64,000 nucleotides of DNA from Granulicella sp. L56 (GCF_009765835.1 NZ_LMUS01000006.1:1012438-1076437), one strand, 5' to 3'. Positions 36,399 through 44,944 are shown, numbered from the stretch's first letter. Program-made: numbers and translations. The notes: a model not told the origin generated them from the letters alone.

Positions 36399-36462
36399 AC
36401 CGCAGGTCCTTTGACTCCGCCTCGCGCGATAAAACTGCGCGAGGCTCCGCTCAGGATGACAA
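36399..36462 (-). repeat. Dispersed palindromic repeat, copy d (divergent)
   Basis: CTCGCGCGATAAAACTGCGCGAG is a stem with a GATAAAA loop like that in copy b (GCGCACGATAAAACCGTGCGC), followed by CTCCGCTCAGGATGAC instead of CTTCGGTCGAGATGAC. A shorter relative, ATTCCCTTCGGGAATGACA, lies at 36307-36325. The element fills the space after the ABC permease gene. Confidence 0.55.
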
Positions 36463-36510
36463 CTTTTATATCGATCCGATGCTTTCAATCCATCTCTATG
36501 TCGATACTGC

Positions 36511-37749
36511 CTAGCTGTACTTGAGCCAGCGCAGGATCTCGGGCAGCGTGGGCTTCTTGCCATACATCAGGATGCCGACGCGGTAGATGCGGCTGGCGAC
36601 CCAGAGAATGCCGTAGATGGTGACCAGCATCAGCCCAATCGAGAGCGCGATCTGCCACACCGGAACCGCCGTCAGCGAGAGGCGCAGATACATGATCAGC
36701 GGAGTCATAAAAGGAATGAGCGAAAGGACCGTCGACAGAACCGAGTTCGGGTTCGAGATGATGATGCCCATGGCAAAGAAACAGCAGGCCAGCGGCATCA
36801 CCAGGAACATGTTGAGCTGCTGCAGCTCCTGCTCCGAGTTGGTCATCGCACCAAGCGCGGCGGCGATGCTGGCATAGAGCATGAAGCCCAGCACAAAAAA
36901 GACGACGAAGAAGATGATCTGCATAGCGCTGAGCGAGACATGGACATTGCCACCCGCGATCGAGGAGACCAGCGAAGTGCTGGTAAGCAGGATGGCAGCA
37001 ATCAGCCAGATAAATACCTGGGTCAGCCCGACGGAGCCCACACCAAGCATCTTGCCTGCCATCATCTCTTCTGGCCGGATGGTGGCGAGCAGCACCTCGA
37101 AGACGCGCGAGGTCTTCTCTTCAATAATCGACCGCGCAACGTTCATGCCATAGAGCATGATGACGAAGTACATCAGGAAAAACAGTACATAGATGGCGAT
37201 GAAAGTAGAAGTTGTATCTGCATTCTTGCCGGCCTGCGTCGTATCCACTTCAACCGGCTGCATCAGCGAGTTGACGTCTGAAGCTACCATTCCCTGATGC
37301 GCCAGCCGCTCGCGTACCAGAACCGTACGCAGCGCGGAGCTGACAGCTTCCTTGGTCGCGATATCACCCGCCGAGCGTGGCGTGTAGGAAAACGAAGGCC
37401 GTGCGTTCTCCTGCGTCGCTGGAGTGATCCAGAGATAGCCGTCGAGGTTTTTATTTGCCAGCTCGCCATCAAGAACGCCGCGCGTATCGCTAGCCGGAGG
37501 CGAGATGACGTCGACCGTCATTTTGCTGTCCTTGCCATTCTCCAGTTCAGCTTGCAAATCGGTGGCGAGTTGCTGGTCATGGGAGACGACGGCGATATGC
37601 GAAGTCGATCTCGCATGAGCGCTGGTGATGGCTTCGACGACGATGCCGCCGCCCATCAGCAGCGGAAAGATGATGGTGAAGAAGAGAAAGGCCTTGGTGC
37701 GGATGCGTTCAAGATACTCACGCTTTGCGATCAGCCAGACGTTATGCAT
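36511..37749 (-). CDS. ABC-2 type transporter permease (NatB-like)
   Basis: A 412-aa inner-membrane permease. One N-terminal helix (FLFFTIIFPLLMGGGIVVE), a large extracytoplasmic domain (about 40-190) and a five- to six-helix C-terminal core (from about 195) follow the NatB/ABC2_membrane_3 layout. NARSIIEEKTSRVFEVLLATIRPEEMMAGK is the typical cytoplasmic coupling segment. NatB-like systems export Na+ or other ions or peptides; the substrate is not defined. ATG 37749 overlaps the ATPase gene by 8 bp. Confidence 0.9.
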   Translation of the reverse strand: MHNVWLIAKREYLERIRTKAFLFFTIIFPLLMGGGIVVEAITSAHARSTSHIAVVSHDQQLATDLQAELENGKDSKMTVDVISPPASDTRGVLDGELANKNLDGYLWITPATQENARPSFSYTPRSAGDIATKEAVSSALRTVLVRERLAHQGMVASDVNSLMQPVEVDTTQAGKNADTTSTFIAIYVLFFLMYFVIMLYGMNVARSIIEEKTSRVFEVLLATIRPEEMMAGKMLGVGSVGLTQVFIWLIAAILLTSTSLVSSIAGGNVHVSLSAMQIIFFVVFFVLGFMLYASIAAALGAMTNSEQELQQLNMFLVMPLACCFFAMGIIISNPNSVLSTVLSLIPFMTPLIMYLRLSLTAVPVWQIALSIGLMLVTIYGILWVASRIYRVGILMYGKKPTLPEILRWLKYS

Positions 37750-38659
37750 CGACCTTGCCTCCAACTTTTTCTATGAATATCTCTTCGAGCGTAGGTTCCT
37801 TCACCTCGAAGCGGTTGATGCGCGTACCGCGCTGGATGGCATCGGCAAGCAGCGGCTGCGCATCGGGAGCGATACCGTCGACACTGCGCAGCTTGATCTC
37901 GGCACGGCCGCTGTAGGTCTTAGCTTCTTCGATGGAAGGATGCTGAAGGAAGCCGGTGTCTCCTTCGAAGAGCATCTCGACCCGGTTGCGCGGGTAGTGC
38001 GCCTTGATCTCGCGCATCGTTCCAGACAAAACAAGGTTGCCGTTATGGATGAGCGAGATGGAGTCACAGAGCTTTTCGATCTGGTCCATGCGATGCGTCG
38101 AAAACAGGATCGTACGGCCCTGGCTGCGGAGGTCGACGAGTGTGTCCTGCAAGATCGTCGCATTGACGGGATCGAGGCCGCTGAAGGGCTCGTCCATGAT
38201 GATGAGTTCGGGTTCGTGGAGCAGCGTCGAGATGAACTGGATCTTCTGCTGCATTCCCTTGGACAACTCTTCGGTCTTTTTGCCGATGGAACCGGAGATG
38301 CCAAGCCGGTCGCACCACTCATGAGCGCGCTTGCTGGCAGTGGCCGCGTTGAGACCGTGAAGCTGCCCCAGAAAGATGAGCTGGTCCATCACCTTCATCT
38401 TCTTGTAGAGGCCACGCTCTTCGGGCAGGTAGCCGACACGATGAAGGTTCTTGCGCGTAAACGGCTGTCCGAAGAGGTTGATCGAGCCGGAATCGGGCAC
38501 GGTGATGCCGATCATCATGCGGATGCTGGAGGTTTTTCCGGAGCCGTTGGGGCCGAGAAGACCGAACATGGTGCCGGGTTCGATGTTGAAGCTGATGTCG
38601 TTTACGGCGACTTTCGTGTCGTAGACCTTGCGGACTTTCTGGAGCTCGACGATGGGCAT
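37742..38659 (-). CDS. ABC transporter ATP-binding protein (NatA-like)
   Basis: A 305-aa ATPase that powers the ABC-2 permease encoded next. It has Walker A GPNGSGKTSS, the Q-loop region YLPEERGLY, signature LSKGMQQKIQ, Walker B LIIMDEPFSGLDP and the H-loop STHRMDQIE; the C-terminal domain (about 220-305) is the DUF4162 type found in NatA-like exporters. ATG 38659 (MPIVELQKVRKVYD) matches the family start. No regulator gene lies next to the pair. Confidence 0.93.
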   Translation of the reverse strand: MPIVELQKVRKVYDTKVAVNDISFNIEPGTMFGLLGPNGSGKTSSIRMMIGITVPDSGSINLFGQPFTRKNLHRVGYLPEERGLYKKMKVMDQLIFLGQLHGLNAATASKRAHEWCDRLGISGSIGKKTEELSKGMQQKIQFISTLLHEPELIIMDEPFSGLDPVNATILQDTLVDLRSQGRTILFSTHRMDQIEKLCDSISLIHNGNLVLSGTMREIKAHYPRNRVEMLFEGDTGFLQHPSIEEAKTYSGRAEIKLRSVDGIAPDAQPLLADAIQRGTRINRFEVKEPTLEEIFIEKVGGKVDA

Positions 38660-38701
38660 GGGTTCTCTTGATGTCAGTCTAGCAGGGAGTGTTGACAGCA
38701 A

Positions 38702-38717
38702 TTCGTTTATAGACGAA
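38702..38717. promoter_or_regulatory. Imperfect palindrome upstream of the toxin-antitoxin pair
   Basis: TTCGTTTATAGACGAA, a 16-bp palindrome with one mismatched pair, lies 11 bp before the toxin start and includes a possible -10 (TATAGA). It is a likely operator for the antitoxin, which has a helix-turn-helix fold. Confidence 0.5.
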
Positions 38718-38727
38718 CATAATTAAT

Positions 38728-39057
38728 GTGTACGAAATTCGGCATTATGTGACCCGTGGTGGCAAGGATATCTATGCCGGGTGGCACGACAGGCTGCGAG
38801 ACGGAAAGGCAAGAGTCGCAGTGGATCGCCGCCTCAGCCGGATTGAGAGCGGCAACTTCGGGGACCATAAATTTTGCATGGATGGAGTTTGGGAGTTAAG
38901 GATCGATGTCGGGCCTGGATACCGGGTCTATTACGGGATCGATGGTGGCCAGATCGTTTTGCTACTCAGCGGCGGCGATAAGGGTTCGCAGACTCTTGAC
39001 ATTCAAAATGCCGCGGAATATTGGCGTGACTGGAAGGAGCGGACCAATGAGAGATAG
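38728..39057 (+). CDS. RelE/HigB-like toxin of a type II toxin-antitoxin system
   Basis: A 109-aa protein of the phage-derived Gp49/HigB-like addiction-module killer family: YVTRGGKDIYAGWHDRL, KARVAVDRRLSRIESGNFGD, then WELRIDVGPGYRVYYGIDG and the LLLSGGDKGSQTLDIQNA end. These are ribosome-dependent mRNA interferases. GTG start at 38728; the downstream antitoxin overlaps by 11 bp, so toxin precedes antitoxin, as in higBA. Confidence 0.88.
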   Translation: MYEIRHYVTRGGKDIYAGWHDRLRDGKARVAVDRRLSRIESGNFGDHKFCMDGVWELRIDVGPGYRVYYGIDGGQIVLLLSGGDKGSQTLDIQNAAEYWRDWKERTNER

Positions 39058-39346
39058 AAGTCATGACGACGCAATGGCAGAATATTACCGGGAGCATCCG
39101 GAGTATGCGGTAGAGATATTGAACAGCATTCTTGAGGATGGTGAGCCGGGGGAGCTGTTGATCGCGTTGCGGCAGATGACAAAAGCGTTTGGCGGAGTGC
39201 AGAGCGTTGCGGAGAAGGCGCACCTGAACCCGACGCAACTCTATCGAACGCTATCGGCGGACGGAAATCCCGCGTTGAGTAGCCTGACCGCTATTCTGAA
39301 GGCAATGGGTCTGCGCCTTGCAGTCGAGCCTGTCAAAGCTGCTTAG
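39047..39346 (+). CDS. HigA-like antitoxin
   Basis: A 99-aa helix-turn-helix protein of the addiction-module antitoxin (HigA/XRE-like) group. The C-terminal HTH is LLIALRQMTKAFGGVQSVAE followed by HLNPTQLYRTLSADGNPALS. AAGGAG lies 8 nt before the ATG, within the last codons of the toxin. It should neutralise the toxin and autorepress through the palindrome at 38702. Confidence 0.85.
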   Translation: MRDRSHDDAMAEYYREHPEYAVEILNSILEDGEPGELLIALRQMTKAFGGVQSVAEKAHLNPTQLYRTLSADGNPALSSLTAILKAMGLRLAVEPVKAA

Positions 39347-39370
39347 GCCGGATATTGGTAGCATCGGTTT

Positions 39371-41662
39371 GTGCTGGAACTCTCGACTCCAATTAAATAT
39401 GTGAAGCGCGTGGGAGAGCGCGTCGCCGATGCGCTGGCGAAACGAGGGGTGGATACCGTCGAGGACCTGCTGTATCACCTGCCCTTTCGCTACGAGGACA
39501 GGCTGAATCCGCTGCCCATCGGCAGCCTGACGGCGGGCGCGATGGCGAGCGTGATTGGGGAGGTGCGTGGCACCGTGCTGCTGCGAACGCGCAACATGCC
39601 GCTCTTCGAGATGACCGTTGGCCAGGGCCTGAGCACGGTGAAGTGCATGTGGTTTCACGGAGAGTATCTGCGGGACAAGTTTCGTGTTGGCCAGATGGTG
39701 GCGCTCTACGGACGGGTCGAGGCGTCGCGGTCGAGCGCGGGGCGGTTCAAGATGATTCAGCCGCAGTTTGAGATTCTGCCGACAAAGGATGGGCCGGAGG
39801 CGGAGTTTGTAAGGCTGGAGATGGGGCGGATCGTTCCGGTGTATGAGTTTCTGGGCGGCACGACCGCTTGGGGCGCGAAGCTGACCTCGCGGTGGCTGCG
39901 GCGGGTGCTTTGGGGAATCTTTGAGGAACTGGAAGAGAAGACGGGCGCGGTTTCGGAGACATTGCCGACGGCGCTGCTCGAGCGGTTGAAGCTGCCGGGA
40001 AGGATGGAGGCGCTGCGTTCGATTCACTTTCCTGAAGCGGGAACGCCGATGGTGGAGTTGATGTCGGCGGCGACTCCGGGGCATCGTCGCCTGATCTTCG
40101 AGGAGCTGTTTTATCTGGAGCTGGGACTGGAGCTGAAGCGACGCAGAATGCGCGAGCGCGAAGGTACAGCGTTTGTGACCAATGTAAAGGTCCGCGAGGC
40201 GATCAAGCAGGTGTTGCCTTTTCATCCGACGGCTGCGCAAAAGCGGGTGCTGGGAGAGATCGCCAGCGACATGCGCAAGCCGCAGCCGATGCGGCGGCTG
40301 TTGCAGGGCGATGTCGGTTCGGGCAAGACGATTGTCGCAATGCAGGCGGCGCTGGTAGCGATTGAGAATGGCTATCAGACTGCGCTGATGGCTCCGACGG
40401 AGATTTTGGCTACGCAGCATTATCTGTCAGCGCGGAAGCTGCTGGGGAATGTGCTTTCGCCGAGGACGGGCAAGCCTTATCGCGTGACGCTGCTAACGGG
40501 GTCGCTCGATGAGGCGACGAAGCGAGAGGCGCGGGGGAAGATCTTTCGCGGAGAGACAGACCTCGCGATTGGGACCCATGCCCTGATTGAGGACAAGGTC
40601 GACTTTGAGAACCTTGGGCTCGTGATCGTCGATGAGCAGCACCGTTTCGGTGTGCAGCAGCGGTTTCGGCTGATGAAGAAAGACACGGCGCTTGATCCCG
40701 ATGTATTGGTGATGACGGCTACGCCGATTCCTCGGACGCTGGCGCTGACGTTGTACGGCGATCTGGATGCCAGCGTGATCGATGAGCTGCCGCCGGGGCG
40801 TACTCCGATTGTTACGCGGAGGACGACGGAGGAGCGGGCGGAGGATGTCTGGGGGTTTGTACGCAAGCAGGTTGCGGCGGGGAGGCAGGCTTATATTGTC
40901 TATCCAGTGATCGAGGGGGCGAAGGACGATCAGCCGGAATTGGATTTTGCGCAAGATCCAGTCGCGGAAGCTGTGCAGAATGAAAAGCCTTCAAAGGGAA
41001 AGAAAAAAGTAAAGGCAGCGACGACGGAAAAGCTGTTTGAGCCGAAGAAAGCTCTTCGCGCGGCCAACGATATGTATGAGGAGTTACGCAATGGTGCTCT
41101 GGCTGGACTGCGGTTAGGGCTGTTGCATGGACGTTTAAGCGCGGACGACAAAGAGGTCGCCATGCGGCGGTTTCAGCGCGGCGATACCGATGTGTTGATC
41201 GCTACGACCGTGATTGAAGTTGGCGTGGATGTGCCGAATGCATCGGTCATGGTGATTGAACATGCGGAGCGGTTCGGCCTGGCGCAGATGCATCAGTTGC
41301 GCGGGCGCGTGGGACGCGGCGCGGCGAAGAGCTACTGCATCCTGATGACGGGAGGCAGAGTGAGCGAGCAGGCCGAGGCAAGGCTGGATGCGATGGTGCG
41401 CACACAGAATGGCTTTGAGCTGGCCGAACTTGATCTGCAGCAGCGTGGGCCAGGCGAGTTCTTCGGTACGCGGCAGGCTGGACTGCCGGAGTTTCGTGTA
41501 GCGAATCTCATGCGCGACCGCGTGTTGCTGGAGTTGGCTAAGAAAGAAGCGGCGCGGTTTGCAGAACAGCCCGATCCAAAGGTTTCACGCGAAGAGACAG
41601 AGGCGGTGTGGGCAAGGCTGAAGCAGCAGTGGCAGCGGCGATATGGGCTGGTCGAGGCTTGA
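39371..41662 (+). CDS. recG: ATP-dependent DNA helicase RecG
   Basis: Branch-migration helicase that acts at stalled forks and recombination junctions. About 763 aa: N-terminal wedge OB domain (about 1-200, LLYHLPFRYEDRLNPLPIG), helicase motifs I (LLQGDVGSGKTIVAMQAAL), Ia (APTEILATQHY), II (DEQHRFGVQQR), III (MTATPIPRTLALT), then motifs IV-VI (LLHGRLSADDKEVAMRRF, VIEVGVDVPNASVMVIEHAERFGLAQMHQLRGRVGRG in part). It carries an insertion of about 45 residues, rich in Lys and Glu (PEL...NEKPSKGKKKVKAATTEK, about 525-560), between motifs III and IV. The start is GTG; the antitoxin gene ends 24 bp upstream. Confidence 0.96.
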   Translation: MLELSTPIKYVKRVGERVADALAKRGVDTVEDLLYHLPFRYEDRLNPLPIGSLTAGAMASVIGEVRGTVLLRTRNMPLFEMTVGQGLSTVKCMWFHGEYLRDKFRVGQMVALYGRVEASRSSAGRFKMIQPQFEILPTKDGPEAEFVRLEMGRIVPVYEFLGGTTAWGAKLTSRWLRRVLWGIFEELEEKTGAVSETLPTALLERLKLPGRMEALRSIHFPEAGTPMVELMSAATPGHRRLIFEELFYLELGLELKRRRMREREGTAFVTNVKVREAIKQVLPFHPTAAQKRVLGEIASDMRKPQPMRRLLQGDVGSGKTIVAMQAALVAIENGYQTALMAPTEILATQHYLSARKLLGNVLSPRTGKPYRVTLLTGSLDEATKREARGKIFRGETDLAIGTHALIEDKVDFENLGLVIVDEQHRFGVQQRFRLMKKDTALDPDVLVMTATPIPRTLALTLYGDLDASVIDELPPGRTPIVTRRTTEERAEDVWGFVRKQVAAGRQAYIVYPVIEGAKDDQPELDFAQDPVAEAVQNEKPSKGKKKVKAATTEKLFEPKKALRAANDMYEELRNGALAGLRLGLLHGRLSADDKEVAMRRFQRGDTDVLIATTVIEVGVDVPNASVMVIEHAERFGLAQMHQLRGRVGRGAAKSYCILMTGGRVSEQAEARLDAMVRTQNGFELAELDLQQRGPGEFFGTRQAGLPEFRVANLMRDRVLLELAKKEAARFAEQPDPKVSREETEAVWARLKQQWQRRYGLVEA

Positions 41663-41758
41663 GGAACAGACAACTACAAGAGCAACGGCAAAATACAGGG
41701 GTCTCTCCACTACGCAGCGCACGATAAAACCGTGCGCCGCTTCGGTCGAGATGACGTG
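41663..41758 (+). repeat. Dispersed palindromic repeat, copy b
   Basis: It begins at the recG stop. ACGGCAAAATACAGGGGTC is shared with copy a at 24901, then the stem GCGCACGATAAAACCGTGCGC and CGGTCGAGATGACGT. The central stem differs from copy a, so the flanks are conserved and the stems vary, as in REP-type elements. Confidence 0.8.
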
Positions 41759-41831
41759 AGTTTGTGCTGGGTGGATGAGAGAGGCAGTAGCAGAAGCCGT
41801 TAGCTTTCAGATGAAAGCTAACGGCAGAACT

Positions 41832-42278
41832 TTAGCTGGCGATGGCCGGGGCGTACGCGGGGGCTTGCGTGAGTTGCGGATTTACAGAGAAGGCCTTCTT
41901 GGGGCCGCGCTTGCGGGCTACGAGAACGCGGATGCGCTCGATCATCTCGGCGGCAGAGCAGGCACCCTTGGGCAGAAAGACGTCGGCGGAGCAGGCGCGG
42001 TCGAAGGCGTTGACGGTGCCGGAGACGATCATGGCGGGCAGGCTCGGGTGAAGCTGCTTGGCGCGACGGACGAGCTCGTTGCCGTCCATCTGAGGCATAA
42101 GAAGGTCACAGAGAAGAAGATCGAGCGCGCCGGGAGCCGACTGTTGAACGATATCGAGCGCTTGTTGCGCGCTGTTGACAGAGATGACGCGGTAGCCACG
42201 GGTCTCAAGTAGAAATGTGCGGACAGAGAGTACTTGTTCGTTGTCGTCGACACAGAGGATCGTCTTCTTAGGGCGCAT
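41832..42278 (-). CDS. Single-domain response regulator
   Basis: A 148-aa CheY-like protein: acidic pair in CVDDNEQ (D11/D12), phosphoacceptor D58 in LLLCDLLMPQMDG, Thr/Ser in VSGT and the lysine in FLPKGA. No output domain; the C-terminal 25 residues (FSVNPQLTQAPAYAPAIAS) are non-conserved. Its kinase is not adjacent. It may act through protein contacts or receive phosphate from an orphan kinase. Confidence 0.85.
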   Translation of the reverse strand: MRPKKTILCVDDNEQVLSVRTFLLETRGYRVISVNSAQQALDIVQQSAPGALDLLLCDLLMPQMDGNELVRRAKQLHPSLPAMIVSGTVNAFDRACSADVFLPKGACSAAEMIERIRVLVARKRGPKKAFSVNPQLTQAPAYAPAIAS

Positions 42279-42360
42279 GCGGTCTCACATTCTGCCGGAC
42301 GCCACGGGTAGGGTGGGTCGCAGCCGATAGGCCAGAAACGGGGCGCCTGTTGGTTTACAG

Positions 42361-42692
42361 GCACTCCGGTCTGGAGTGTTGAACGTTCCCCGTGGTCCGG
42401 CACATCGTCCGGAGCATAGTGGAGCCGGCTGCTCCAGAGGAGCGGCAGGCGCGAGCACAAAGCCCTCCTGTCCGCTCCATGAAGGAACAGTGCCACTAGT
42501 CTGGCAAACGATGCCGCCGGACCGCGGGGTGCGAGAGAGGGCGTATGCGGCGCAGGTTGCCACGCGGCTCCGCGGGCGCAGGGGATCGGTCTGCTGCGGA
42601 TGCAGTGAAATCGAAGCCGGATAAACCGGATCGACCTCACTGCGTTGCAGGCAGCGAAGGTGCGCGGGGGGAGGCGCGACTGCGAGCAGTCG
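42361..42692 (+). ncRNA. Candidate structured RNA or hairpin-rich region
   Basis: The 658-bp gap between the response regulator (42278) and PhzF (42938) contains no convincing gene, but its GC-rich left half can fold strongly. Stems: CACTCC/GGAGTG (42362-42378); a 12-position helix with one mismatch at 42424-42450 (GCCGGCTGCTCC with GGAGCGGCAGGC); a long helix at 42602-42643 with GCAGTGA/TCACTGC, TCGA/TCGA and CCGG/CCGG separated by internal loops; and CGACTG-cgag-CAGTCG (42677-42692). I have not identified a known RNA family. The strand is a guess. Confidence 0.3.
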
Positions 42693-42937
42693 AAGCCTTC
42701 TCTCAACTCAAATTGTCAGAAAACCAGGCGAAAGCAATTTCGTTTCGTTAAGGCCGCTCCGCACGTTGCGTGTGAAGACGTCGTTAACGCTTGCCAAGAG
42801 TAGGAAGGATTGGCGATCAATGCAACGGCGAATTTTGAGCGAAAACGGAACCGATTTGCGCTTGCGCATCCACCGCCCGCTGCAAACCTGCATGAACACT
42901 GGAGATTCATGTTACAGTCCTGTTGAAATCTGGTGCA

Positions 42938-43891
42938 TCACGGCAGGAAAAGACGTCCCATTGCAACGGGAATGGTGCGCCCGCCGACGAACACTTCGGA
43001 CACAACCTCTCCGGCAATTGTTGCGCTGACATGAATACGGCTCGGACGAAGCATCTCGATTCCCTGCTCGATGACGACCTGCTGCCCGGTCGTGGCGAGG
43101 CCGTGACGCACGAGGTAGGCAATCGTGCAGCCGGACGCAGATCCGGTGGCAGGGTCTTCTCCATTGTAGAACTGCATGCGAGCGTGCCAGTCAGCGCCGG
43201 AGCCTGCATCCGCACGGGTGATGCAGTGAAAGAACTTTGCGTCGCTGCGCTCGAGATAGGCGCTCGCCTTCTGACCTGGAATTGCTAATCTCTTTGCAAC
43301 CTCCAGGGACTTCAAGGGCACGATGCAAAAAGCCATGCCGGTGGAGACTGTCTGAACCGGAAGATCTGAATCAAGATCATCGACGGAGAGACCGAGCGTA
43401 TCGGCAATCATTACGCGATCGTGAATATCGCCGAACGTTGGATCGTTCTGCTTCATCGTGGCGTAGAGACCAAGCTCTCCCACTGCCGGAGCACGAAAAC
43501 GTACGGGGATAAGACCTACGCGAAGGTCGAGCGTAATCTGCTCGGCACCGCGAAGGATGGCGTGGTTTTGATAGAGCCAGCTTGCGGTGCCAAGGGTAGG
43601 ATGCCCGGCGAACTGCAGTTCTTCTGCAACGGTAAAGATGCGAACCTGAACGCCATACTCTCGCTCGACCTCCGGCTCACGCGGGAGGATGAAAGTGGTT
43701 TCGGAGAGATTTGTCTCACGCGCAAGCGCCTGCATCTCTTCGTCGGAGAGGCCGCGAGCATCTGTAACGATGGCAAGTTGGTTCCCCTGAAGGGGACGTT
43801 CGGCAAAAACATCCACCAGCGCGTAGTCAAACTCGCGCGTCGCTGCGATGGCGGATATAGATATTTGCGACGTAACTGGCTGATTTGACAT
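42938..43891 (-). CDS. PhzF family isomerase/epimerase-like protein
   Basis: A 317-aa protein of the PhzF family (diaminopimelate-epimerase fold, two similar halves). The N-terminus FDYALVDVFAERPLQGNQLAIV, the catalytic Glu in RETNLSETTFILP and the GHPTLGTASWL and GEDPATGSASGCTIAYLV motifs are all present. Family members include PhzF and many enzymes with unknown substrates, so phenazine synthesis should not be inferred. ATG 43891 is chosen because GAGGAG is 6 nt upstream; an earlier codon at 43936 is less likely. Confidence 0.92.
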   Translation of the reverse strand: MSNQPVTSQISISAIAATREFDYALVDVFAERPLQGNQLAIVTDARGLSDEEMQALARETNLSETTFILPREPEVEREYGVQVRIFTVAEELQFAGHPTLGTASWLYQNHAILRGAEQITLDLRVGLIPVRFRAPAVGELGLYATMKQNDPTFGDIHDRVMIADTLGLSVDDLDSDLPVQTVSTGMAFCIVPLKSLEVAKRLAIPGQKASAYLERSDAKFFHCITRADAGSGADWHARMQFYNGEDPATGSASGCTIAYLVRHGLATTGQQVVIEQGIEMLRPSRIHVSATIAGEVVSEVFVGGRTIPVAMGRLFLP

Positions 43892-44095
43892 CGAAGCTCC
43901 TCGGACGTATGTTTTTGAGAGACCGCAAATGGGCACAACAGCTCCATGCTAGCTCGGCTGGCAGCGGTACAAAAGATTAGTTATGACGAGTATGCCTAAC
44001 ACGAACTCCACACTTGGCTGCTGTTGCTGTCGGCCGGGGTGGGGTGTGCGCATAAGCGGATCGTAGCTGGCAACTTTCAGATTCGAGCGGCACAG

Positions 44096-44131
44096 AACCC
44101 ACCCAGAGCCAACGAGCCGGGCGGGTTTTTT
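44096..44131 (+). terminator. Terminator-like hairpin upstream of the peroxiredoxin promoter
   Basis: AACCCACCC and GGGCGGGTT form an 8-bp stem with one A-C mismatch and a 14-nt loop, followed by six Ts on the plus strand. No plus-strand protein gene lies upstream in the 360-bp gap (43892-44251), so it ends either an unseen small transcript or a leader. The rest of the gap has no supported gene. Confidence 0.5.
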
Positions 44132-44200
44132 ACTGGATGGAAGAGTTGCAAAGCCGCATCCAGGCAGCGTTCGGATAGCTGTAGCTCGTGCAGTCATTCG

Positions 44201-44229
44201 TTGGACAAAAATTCTGGGAAGAATATCTG
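44201..44229 (+). promoter_or_regulatory. Promoter of the first peroxiredoxin gene
   Basis: TTGGAC (44201-44206), 17-bp spacer, TATCTG (44224-44229). The expected start near 44236 leaves a 16-nt leader with GAGGAAAG before the ATG at 44252. Confidence 0.45.
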
Positions 44230-44251
44230 AAGAAGAAAGAGGAAAGAAACC

Positions 44252-44911
44252 ATGTCACTTCGTATTAATGATGAAGCTCCGAATTTCACTGCTGAGACCA
44301 CACAAGGCACAATCAATTTTCACGAATGGATCGGCGACGGTTGGGCCGTTTTGTTCTCACACCCCAAGGACTTCACTCCTGTCTGCACCACTGAACTGGG
44401 CAGCATGGCGGGCCTCGAAGGCGAGTTCCAGAAGCGCGGCGTCAAGATCCTCGGCCTGAGCGTGGACCCCGTGGAGAACCATGCGAAGTGGGCTATCGAC
44501 ATCGAAGAGACCCAGGGCCACAAGGTGAACTACCCGATGATCGGCGACCCTGAACTGAAGGTGGCAAAGCTTTACAACATGCTTCCGGCTGATGCCGGCA
44601 ACACCTCAGAAGGCCGCACCCCTGCCAACAATGCAGCCGTGCGCACAGTCTTTGTGATTGGGCCCGACAAGAAGATCAAGCTGCAGCTCATCTATCCGAT
44701 GAGCACGGGCCGCAACTTCTACGAGATCCTCCGCGTTATCGATTCGATCCAGTTGACCACGAACCACAAGGTCTCCACGCCTGCCAACTGGAAAGTCGGC
44801 GAAGACGTGATTCTTGCCGGTACGGTATCGGACGAAGAAGGCAAGAAGCTGTATCCCGATAGCTTCAAGAAGATCAACTCGTACATTCGCACTGTTGCCC
44901 AGCCTAAATAA
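44252..44911 (+). CDS. Peroxiredoxin, 1-Cys (Prx6) type
   Basis: A 219-aa thiol peroxidase that reduces H2O2, peroxynitrite or organic peroxides in the cytosol. The peroxidatic Cys is in FSHPKDFTPVCTTELG (about residue 45); the C-terminal extension with the STPANWKVGEDVI motif places it in the Prx6/1-Cys group, which has no resolving Cys in this position. A strong GAGGAAAG ribosome-binding site is present. The electron donor is unknown. A second peroxiredoxin follows 89 bp downstream. Confidence 0.94.
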   Translation: MSLRINDEAPNFTAETTQGTINFHEWIGDGWAVLFSHPKDFTPVCTTELGSMAGLEGEFQKRGVKILGLSVDPVENHAKWAIDIEETQGHKVNYPMIGDPELKVAKLYNMLPADAGNTSEGRTPANNAAVRTVFVIGPDKKIKLQLIYPMSTGRNFYEILRVIDSIQLTTNHKVSTPANWKVGEDVILAGTVSDEEGKKLYPDSFKKINSYIRTVAQPK

Positions 44912-44944
44912 GCTGAGTGCGGTTTTAGTTTGTAAACTGAAAAA

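Noticed and set aside
42361-42560. Possible RNase P RNA
   Set aside because: GTCCGGAGCATAG near 42408 and AACAGTGCCAC near 42486 recall class A RNase P segments, but the second P4 strand (ACAGAA...GGCTTA) and the GGTAAGAGC region are absent on both strands, so I only call it a structured region.
42938-43891. Phenazine biosynthesis
   Set aside because: PhzF-family proteins are widespread, and no phzA-G partners are present.
43949-44197. Minus-strand gene for an 82-aa protein
   Set aside because: Composition is not protein-like, no ribosome-binding site is seen, and it runs across the plus-strand terminator hairpin at 44096-44131.
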